From Candidatus Bathyarchaeota archaeon B24 (GTDB taxonomy: Archaea > Thermoproteota > CALKCG01 > B24), in assembly GCA_001593865.1 (NCBI GenBank), contig LUCB01000007.1, forward strand, positions 35,282 through 99,281: a stretch of DNA of 64,000 nucleotides. The letters run 5' to 3'. Positions 10,818 through 18,183 of the stretch are shown one piece after another (within the stretch, counting starts at the first letter, position 1; each line of letters begins with the position of its first letter). Below the pieces are notes generated by a model. The model worked only from the letters and a program-made list of their open reading frames with translations, did not search any database and was not told where the DNA came from. The position numbers and the translations under genes are program-made.

Positions 10818-11377
10818 AACGGAGCCGCCTCGCCGTCGAATAGATTTAAGAGAGTTCTGATGGTATGAACATTAGTAGTGTTGAGTGAGGATTATACGAA
10901 AGGATATGTTTCAGGTTTTATAGACGCTGATGGAAGCTTCTCAGTAAGCATCAAGGTTCAAAGAGATGTCCGCTATGGTGTCAGAATAGACCCAGTGTTT
11001 AGCGTGACCCAGAGAAACAGGGAAGTTCTAGAATTTCTTAGAAGAGCTTTAGGCTGTGGTAGGATTATTAAGAAGCCCGGTCAGGAAAACTTATGGCTGT
11101 ATATCGTGGATAGAGGAGCTTAACGGTAAGCTACTGCGGTTTCTAGAAGATGGATGCCGGCTGATCGTTAAGGATAGGCAGTTGAAGCTCTTTACCGAAA
11201 TAGTAAAGGGGCTTATCGAGAAGCAACACTATAGTTATGAAGGAATTAAACAGCTTGTTCATCTATCTTATGAGCTTTCATCTTTAGGCGGTAAAGCCGT
11301 AAGGCGTAGAAGCCTGAACGAGGTTCTCACGATAATAGAGGAATATGAGATGAGACGGCGGGACGCTCCGGGAGAAA
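10818..11377 (+). mobile_element. 23S rRNA intron 2 (archaeal-type)
   Basis: Interrupts GACTCTCTC|AAGGTAGCC (near E. coli 1923-1927); CGGAG..CGCCGTC / GACGGCG..CTCCG complementary ends. Confidence 0.88.
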
Positions 11378-11382
11378 GGTAG
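10878..11382 (+). pseudogene. LAGLIDADG homing endonuclease (intron 2), frameshifted
   Basis: GYVSGFIDADGSFSVSI in ORF 10878..11123; the C-terminal half (IEELNGKLLRFLEDG...) continues in another frame (11056..11382). Confidence 0.75.
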
Positions 11383-12411
11383 CCAAATGCCTTGTCGGAT
11401 GACATCCGACGTGCATGAATGGATCAACGAGGGCCCCGCTGTCCCCACCCGGGACCCGGTGAAGCTACCTGGTGGTGAAAAGTCCACCGTCCCCCAGCGG
11501 GGTGAGAAGTCCCCGTGGAGCTTTACTGCAGCCTGTTGTTGGGGTATGGCTGTGGATGCGTAGGGTAGGTGGGAGCCTTTGAGCCAGCCCTTCCGGGGGC
11601 TGGGGAGGCGCCGATGAAACACCACCCTTCCACGGCTGTACCCCTAACCTGGGTGCCAAACCCGGGGACAGCAGCAGGTGGGCAGTTTGCCTGGGGCGGC
11701 GCCCCCTTGAAAAGATATCGAGGGGGCCCTAAGGCCAGCTCAGGCGGGTCGGAAACCCGCCGTAGAGGGCAAGGCCAAAAGCTGGCCTGACTGGGTCCTT
11801 CACAGTAAGGGACCCAGGGGTGAAAGCCGGGCCTAGCGATCCTCCATGACCCCACTGGTGGGGGCTGGAGGTGACAGAAAAGTTACCCCGGGAATAATTG
11901 GCTTGTCGCGGGCGAGAGTTCACATCGACCTCGCGGCTTGGTACGCCGTCGTCGTCCCTTCCCATCCTGGCGGTGCATAAGCCGCCAAGGGTGAGTCTGC
12001 TCGCCTATTAAAGGGGAATGCGAGATGGGTTTAGACCGTCGTGAGACAGGTCGGACTCTACCTGCTGGGGGTGCTGGCCGCCTGAGGGGAGCCCGTCCTC
12101 AGTACGAAAGGAACGGGGCGGGGTGGCCTCTGGTGTACCAGCTGTCCGGTAGGGCAAGCTGGGCAGCCACGCCGCTGGGGATAAGGGCTGAAGGCATCTA
12201 AGCCCGAAGCCCCTCCCGAAAATAGGCGGCCATTCCTAGGCGTAGGAGGCCCGGCGACGGGTCTCATGCCTAGGACGAGGGCTGGGGTAGAACACCCCGT
12301 TGATGGGGTGGGGGTGTAAGCCGGAAGGTCTTCGGACCGACCGGTTCAGCCCGCCACTCCCAATCGCCCGAGGTGCTGGGTCGAAAAAGGAGCCTAGCAG
12401 CTGCGTGAAAT

Positions 12412-12430
12412 AGGTAGCCTATACGTAGCC
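12412..12430 (+). other. 23S rRNA processing stem, 3' strand
   Basis: AGGTAGCCTATACGTAGCC complementary to 8064..8082. Confidence 0.9.
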
Positions 12431-12497
12431 TGACACTGTCTTCTAGCGGACGGTAAAGTTTTAAGCTCGTCTACGTTATCGGGATTAGGGTGGTTGC

Positions 12498-13310
12498 TTG
12501 GCCCATAGTTGGGATGTCCCCTCCATAGACCCGGCTGAGACGACCGAGGAGATCTGCCGCTTCATAAGGGATGTGGTCGATAAGGCCGGGGCTCAGGGGG
12601 TCGTCGTAGGCTTAAGCGGGGGAGTAGACAGTAGCGTTACAGCGGCTCTGTGCGTTAGGGCTTTAGGGGCTAGTAGGGTGTTAGCGCTTCTGATGCCTAC
12701 ATCGTTCACGCCTAAGAGAGACGTGGAAGACGCTATGGACCTGGCTAAGAGTCTTGGCGTCGAGTATAGAGTCATACCTATCGACGATATGGTCAAGGCT
12801 TTCCTGAACGCTCTACCGTATAAGCATGGGGATCCATCGTATAGGATGCCGGCTGCAAACCTCAGAGCCAGGGTCAGAATGGTCATACTGTATTATCATG
12901 CAAACCTCATGAGGCGGCTTGTAGCGGGCTCGGGGGATAGAAGCGAGCTTCTAATCGGATACTTCACCAAGTACGGTGACGGGGCTGTAGACTTTTTACC
13001 GATAGCTCATCTCTATAAGACCCAGGTTAGGGAGCTGGCTAGGTGGCTTGGAATACCTGAGCGTATAGCCTATAAACCCAGTAGCCCCCAGCTGTATCCG
13101 GGCCATAGGGCAGTGGACGAGCTGCCGGCGGATTATCCGGTTCTGGACAAGGTTCTGGTAGGGTTGTTCGAGCTTAAGCTAAAACCCAGAGAGGTGGCGG
13201 AGAGGCTTAACGTAGCCGAGGAGCTGGTCTCGGAGACCCTGAGACGCTACGAGTCGACCATCCATAAGCGGAGACTACCGCCGATGCTTAAGCCCCTACC
13301 GGCTCTGTAG
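12498..13310 (+). CDS. nadE: NAD+ synthase
   Basis: GLSGGVDSSV P-loop, AANLRARVRM, GSGDRSELLIGYFTKYGDGAVD. Confidence 0.95.
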   Translation: MAHSWDVPSIDPAETTEEICRFIRDVVDKAGAQGVVVGLSGGVDSSVTAALCVRALGASRVLALLMPTSFTPKRDVEDAMDLAKSLGVEYRVIPIDDMVKAFLNALPYKHGDPSYRMPAANLRARVRMVILYYHANLMRRLVAGSGDRSELLIGYFTKYGDGAVDFLPIAHLYKTQVRELARWLGIPERIAYKPSSPQLYPGHRAVDELPADYPVLDKVLVGLFELKLKPREVAERLNVAEELVSETLRRYESTIHKRRLPPMLKPLPAL

Positions 13311-13321
13311 GTATAGACGGG

Positions 13322-13615
13322 TCAGAGGTCTATATGGAACCACCGTCTAAGGAAACCTGTTATCAGTTTTGCCCTCGGATTACCTAAGTCAAGCCGGTAC
13401 ATCCTAACCCTGCCGAGCCTTCTCTCAGCCACCAGACCTTTCTCGGTTAAAACCCTGAGGTGGTTGACGGTAGATGTGCTGTTTAAACCGGTTTTCCTAG
13501 CTACCTCAGACAGGTTAAGCTCGCCGTATTCACATAGGACCGCAAGAATCCTTACACGCCCCCTAGAGGAGAACACTTCTTCCAAAAGCTTCAACTTCTC
13601 CTGGTCTAAACCCAA
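13322..13615 (-). CDS. ArsR-like winged-helix transcriptional regulator
   Basis: LSEVARKTGLNSTSTVNHLRVLTEKGLVAERRLGRVRMYRL. Confidence 0.8.
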   Translation of the reverse strand: MGLDQEKLKLLEEVFSSRGRVRILAVLCEYGELNLSEVARKTGLNSTSTVNHLRVLTEKGLVAERRLGRVRMYRLDLGNPRAKLITGFLRRWFHIDL

Positions 13616-13618
13616 CCT

Positions 13619-14803
13619 TCACACCCCCTCCAGCATCTTCGAGAGTACTTTGCTCAGATATGAGGCGGCGACGTTTAAACCCATGTAGGTTGTCCTACCT
13701 CTCCGTCCTCTACCAGATGGGTTAACCGTTAGAAGAGATAGAAAGCTCAGGTTTCTCATATACTTCCAGAGCTGAGTATGGGCCCTAGGTTTTTCTCCAT
13801 AAGATTCGCATAAAACCCTATAGAGACCCTCGACCTCACCCATGGTCACATAGGCTTCCTCGCTCTCCCTTTCGAGACATCTAGCCACGGCTAATAGGAA
13901 TAGTTTCTCATGCTTGCTTAGAGACCTCAACGCCTCTGTGAGACCGGGATAATACTCCAAGCTCTGGTATGCTTTTCGAACATGCTCAGGCATGATCACG
14001 GGGGACTCATCCGCTTCAGCGTATTTACCTGCTCTGTAGAGGAGTTCTATGGCGTATCTGGCGTCGCCCATGGGGGCGGCCATGTCAGCTATAAGCCTTA
14101 TCGTCCTGTCGAGGTATGAACCGCTTCTGAGGGCGAGTGAAGCCCGGTACTCCAAAACCTCTATCATGTCGTCTAGGCCGTATTTTCTGAGCTTCACGAT
14201 CGACCCTCGGAGGTAGGAAAGCGTTGCATGGTTAAGGTCCCTCATCAACCCAGGGTCCCTTAAGACGAATACGGGGAAGAGGCGTCTAGGCATCTCCGGT
14301 TTAGACTCGTATACCCTAGTTAGGGCGTATACCGGTGTAGACCCCTCTTTCACGAGCAGAGAATCTGCATCATCCAGGATCAGCAGCACGTATAGGTTCT
14401 CATCCTCTAGAAGCTCTAGCAGACTGTCAAGCAGCTCGTTTGCCCCAAAGCCCCTACGCGGGAAACCTGGAATTATCCTTCGAACGGTCTCGACGAGTAT
14501 CATAAAGAAGCTTCCACGCAAAATCTGACAGTTTACATGTATGCATTTGAAGTTTAGACCTCTGGCTCTAGCCTCCTTCTCAAAGTCTATACCGAAACGC
14601 TGAGTCAAAGCCGTCTTACCAGAGCCTATTCCCCCGGTTACGACTGCCCGTGGGGCTACGGAGCCCGGTTTGCGAAGTATAGGCTCGAACATAGACCTCA
14701 GAATCCTAAGCTCCTCCTCCCTACGCGGCAACCTCGGAGGAACATAACTCAGGTCTAGGAGGGACTCATCCTTAAAAATCCTCGAAACACCCAAAACAGA
14801 CAC
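13619..14803 (-). CDS. Orc1/Cdc6-type AAA+ replication initiator
   Basis: RLPRREEELRIL, GGIGSGKTALTQRFG, LLILDDADSLL, C-terminal winged-helix segment. Confidence 0.85.
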   Translation of the reverse strand: MSVLGVSRIFKDESLLDLSYVPPRLPRREEELRILRSMFEPILRKPGSVAPRAVVTGGIGSGKTALTQRFGIDFEKEARARGLNFKCIHVNCQILRGSFFMILVETVRRIIPGFPRRGFGANELLDSLLELLEDENLYVLLILDDADSLLVKEGSTPVYALTRVYESKPEMPRRLFPVFVLRDPGLMRDLNHATLSYLRGSIVKLRKYGLDDMIEVLEYRASLALRSGSYLDRTIRLIADMAAPMGDARYAIELLYRAGKYAEADESPVIMPEHVRKAYQSLEYYPGLTEALRSLSKHEKLFLLAVARCLERESEEAYVTMGEVEGLYRVLCESYGEKPRAHTQLWKYMRNLSFLSLLTVNPSGRGRRGRTTYMGLNVAASYLSKVLSKMLEGV

Positions 14804-14849
14804 TATTTAAACATCTACGACGGAGGGGCTCTTAAATTAAACCATAGAC

Positions 14850-16934
14850 TCAGCGTCTTTTAGGCCAAAGCCTTATCGGGATCTCCATGCCACATCTCGG
14901 GCATCTACCTTCGTCTGTGAGCCTAATCCTAACGGTGGATAAGCCGAACCTCTTAATCAACAGCGCCCCGCAGTTTGGGCAGTAGGTGTTCTCGTACCTG
15001 TGGCCTGGCACGTTCCCTATATACGGGTAGTTCACACCGTACTGCTTCGCTAGTTCGTAGGCTTCTTCGAGCTTCTCGACCGGGGTAGGTGGTGCGTCGA
15101 AACGGTAGGCGGGGAAGTATGCCGTGAAGTGTATAGGCGTATCTGGGCCGAGACGTTTAACATGGTTTTCGACCACCTCTCTTAGAGACGATTCATCGTC
15201 GTTAACCCCAGGTATTATGAGGTTCACGACCTCCACGTGCATCCCCATCCTCTTAGCCTCCTCCGCGTTTCTCCACACCACCTCCACATCGGCTTGACAA
15301 TACCTCCGAACAGCCTCTTTACCGCCTTTAACATCTACCTTAAGAGCTTGTAGACCCGCCTCCTTGAGCATACGTAGAGCCTCGACCGTCATGTAGCCGT
15401 TACTCACGTAGTTCGTGTATAATCCCCTTTCTAACGCTAGCGGAAAGATATCTAGCGAATACTCAAACAGAAGCGTAGGCTCCGTGAAGGAGACAGAAAT
15501 CCCCTGGCATGCACTCGCCACGGCGAGACGAACCATATCCTCCGGGCTGACGTAATTAGCCCTAGACGGATCTGGAGGAAACTTAGAAAGCCTCCAATTC
15601 TGACAGTTGTGCGTTATGAAACCGTTGCATATGAAAACTCCTTTATCGGTTTCTAGGTTGTAGACAAGCTCCTCTCCGATGGGCTCGATCTCCTCTATCA
15701 TGGTCGTCGTCAGGAGCGACCTACCTATGAGCCTTCCGGTTTTCCTTCTAATCTTGGGATGGGTTCTCATGAAGAATTTCGCTATGTGACCTATTCTGCC
15801 GATTCGTATAGCATCTACTTTCCCGTAACTCTCGTAAACGTAAGGAATTCCGAGCCTTTCCAATCCCTTACAGGCTAATTCTAGGAGCTCTTTATCCGTG
15901 TTTTTAATCCTTAAACATCCGGCTTCTGAGAGCCCACCCTCCGCATCGAACAGCCCGGCGAGAAAGCCTCTATACCAAGATAGAGAAGAGCCAGTTGTCA
16001 TGAGCTCTTCGATCCTGTGAAACACATCTTTTCTCCCTGATACGAGCCCACGCGTAACCTGTCTGTAAAGTCCACAATAAACTTTCTTAACCGGAAGCGA
16101 TATCCCAAACACCTCTAGATACTTCTTGACCGTCATCAGGAAATCTTGGTCTTTAACGGCGAACTTGAAGAACGGAACGGGTTTACCTGTTCTACTGTGG
16201 ACGTAGTGGGTTAATGAGCCATCTCCCCTCAAGGCACCGGTTAAGTATCCTCTGATGTAGTTTTCATCCTCGTCGAACGTCTCAGGCTTCACAGTGAATC
16301 TGATGAACATACCCTCCCTCATCCTAGTGCTTTTCACAGGAGCCCTATCGGGTTCTATCGCAACCCATCTCCTTCTATAATCTAGGATCGGATGCTCAGG
16401 TGTGATCTTGATATCGCCCATCGAGGTCACCACCTTGTAGACTTCAGCCCTCCTCGCGACCTTACCTACGACCTTCGCAGTCGAAAGCCTCAGCCGTCTC
16501 TTCCGGTCTCTTGGAAACGATACGGAGAGAACAGAATCGGCCTCTCTAACCTCACCTATCCTAACAGCTACCCAGTTATCTAGGAGGATCAAACTATCCG
16601 CTGTTACGCACCAGGGGCAGGTGAAGTTGCAGCTCCAAGTCGAGAATGTTAGGGCCTTGGTTCCCGGGTAGAAGTGGAATAGGGGCTTTTTAGAGGGCCA
16701 ACCCCGTTTGGAGGGTTAGCCTTTCTCTATCGGGTTCGCCGATATGGCGTTTATATCCCCATATACCAGCGTGTAGAGCTCCCCGCCGATGTTCATCCTA
16801 GTCTTGCAGAAGCCGGTCGAGCCTTCAGGTATCAGGCATCTCCTCTCGCATAGAAGGCATCTGACACGGCTACTCCTGACCCTCTCGTATAAGAGAGCCC
16901 TCCTCACCGTAGGACCCTTCACTTTCACCCCCAC
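14850..16934 (-). CDS. AmmeMemoRadiSam-type radical SAM enzyme, interrupted by a 335-aa intein and a 33-nt insert
   Basis: N-terminal piece (16722..16934) ..VYGDINAISANPIEK; then KPLFHFYPGTKALTFSTWSCNFTCPW; C-extein CQNWRLSKFPP..; C-terminal zinc-binding Cys residues. Confidence 0.88.
15606..16610 (-). mobile_element. Intein (335 aa) with LAGLIDADG endonuclease domain
   Basis: N-terminal CVTADSLILLD, block B-like GDIKITPEHPIL, YIRGYLTGALRGDGS and YRGFLAGLFDAEGG, C-terminal VYNLETDKGVFICNGFITHN followed by extein Cys. Confidence 0.95.
16689..16721 (-). other. 33-nt in-frame hairpin insertion containing a TAA stop
   Basis: Sense strand GAGAAA|GGCTAACCCTCCAAACGGGGTTGGCCCTCTAAA|AAGCCC; removal restores ..NPIEK-KPLFHFYPG.. 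Confidence 0.7.
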
Positions 16935-17511
16935 CCTCGAAGTCTAGAAGTATTATCCCCCTTATAATATCGTTTTTAGCCGGTTTGAAGCCTAGAGCGC
17001 TTACCAAACCCTCTATGTAGGAGGCTAAGAGCCTAGTCTCCTCCTCAGAGAGCTGGGGGGCAACGCATCTAACCGATAGTTTACCTCCGCTCTTCCCCAC
17101 GTAGACCTCCTTCACATCCCATACATTAGCGTAGAGCAGGCGTTCGAGAAACTCCAGGGGGTCTCTATCGTGAACCCTAGCGACTATGTACTTTCCGAAC
17201 CAGCTTCCGGCCTCGTAGAACCTACGGGTAAGCTCGTCCCTGTCGGAGCGGTAGACCTTCGATATAAGATACCGAATTATATCCCTGGGGACTACGGAGC
17301 CCCCTCCTTCACGGCTTATCTTCGTGAGCATATAGAGCTCCACGACCTCAGGTAGGGTAAGACCCATCTCGTAAACCTTTATCGCCTGCTCGAAGACCTC
17401 GTTCGCGAACGTCGTTATCGTTTTACCCTCCCTGTTGGCTATCCTAGCCACCTTAGCCAGGATATCTCCCCTGACGACCACAAGCTTCTTAGGGGGCTTC
17501 TTCGAGGACAT
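16870..17511 (-). CDS. Conserved hypothetical protein, paralogue of 17515..18120
   Basis: Shares (L)xARxxxxTIxxxxNxxxEQAxKVYxMxLxLxxxVxxYM organisation and RC(V/I)(A/G)P motif with its neighbour. Confidence 0.65.
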   Translation of the reverse strand: MSSKKPPKKLVVVRGDILAKVARIANREGKTITTFANEVFEQAIKVYEMGLTLPEVVELYMLTKISREGGGSVVPRDIIRYLISKVYRSDRDELTRRFYEAGSWFGKYIVARVHDRDPLEFLERLLYANVWDVKEVYVGKSGGKLSVRCVAPQLSEEETRLLASYIEGLVSALGFKPAKNDIIRGIILLDFEGGGESEGSYGEEGSLIREGQE

Positions 17512-17514
17512 GGC

Positions 17515-18120
17515 TTACACCAACCTATCCGGCTCACCGCTTCTTAACGATTTCTCCCTCCTAAGCGTTAACAGTATCACGCCTCTAGCGACGTAACGCT
17601 GAACCGTTTTAAAACCCATAGACAAGGCTACGCCCTCCGCCATACGGGCTAAAAGCTCGGTGTAGGACCGTGAGAACCGGGGGCCGATGCACCTCACTAT
17701 AAGCTGGTCTCCGTTCTTCAAAACCGCCACCTCTGAAGCCGCCCAAGCCACCTCACGGATTATCATCCTAAGCATGTCTGGCGGCTTAAGGTCAGGGAGC
17801 TGGGCCTCGAGTACTCTGCCATACCATTCGCCGAGCCTCAAGCCTAGGTCTACGGTTTCTTTGGGCTCGTCGTTGAAGATCTGGTCTAACGCCTTATACG
17901 CTACGTCCTCTGGTAAAGGTATGAAGCCTAGGTTTTTGAGGTTTCTCAGAATCATGTAGGAGTCGACTATATCCTCGAGCTTGAGGTTCATCCTGTAGAC
18001 TTTAAGCGCCTGTTCGAGTATACTGTTCACAAGCCCATATATCGTCTGGTTCCTAGACCTCGCCAGCTTGGATATCTCCTCCACGAGGTCAGCTCTAGCT
18101 GCTAAAAGCTTCCTAGCCAA
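17515..18120 (-). CDS. Conserved hypothetical protein with RHH-like N terminus
   Basis: Tandem paralogue of the preceding gene. Confidence 0.65.
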   Translation of the reverse strand: MARKLLAARADLVEEISKLARSRNQTIYGLVNSILEQALKVYRMNLKLEDIVDSYMILRNLKNLGFIPLPEDVAYKALDQIFNDEPKETVDLGLRLGEWYGRVLEAQLPDLKPPDMLRMIIREVAWAASEVAVLKNGDQLIVRCIGPRFSRSYTELLARMAEGVALSMGFKTVQRYVARGVILLTLRREKSLRSGEPDRLV

Positions 18121-18183
18121 ACGACCACCGACCGCCGGAGTTTTCAGATGTATATAGTTGAATACCCATGTATATAAGTGCTT

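Larger units (their letters stand above)
8120..12411 (+). rRNA. rrl: 23S ribosomal RNA, interrupted by two introns (about 10068..10691 and 10818..11377)
   Basis: AAGCCGCCTGGTGGATGGCTCGGCTT start; TTTAATAA..AACATAGG, AAGGTAGCCAAATGCCTTGTCGG, GGGTTTAGACCGTCGTGAGACAGG conserved; exonic length about 3.1 kb; ends approximate. Confidence 0.97.

Noticed and set aside
11411-11411. C1962G in 23S as another unusual change
   Set aside because: As I recall, G at this position occurs in ordinary crenarchaeal 23S (for example the I-DmoI target region), so it is not counted.
11505-11506. G2057A and A2058G in 23S
   Set aside because: A or G variants at these positions are normal in archaea and eukaryotes.
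14804-14849. Replication origin next to the Orc1/Cdc6 gene
   Set aside because: Only 46 nt of intergenic space on that side and no recognisable ORB repeats.
16750-16770. GTTTATATCCCC resembling the rRNA promoter box
   Set aside because: Part of the coding sequence (VYGDINAIS) of the radical SAM gene; short match likely by chance.
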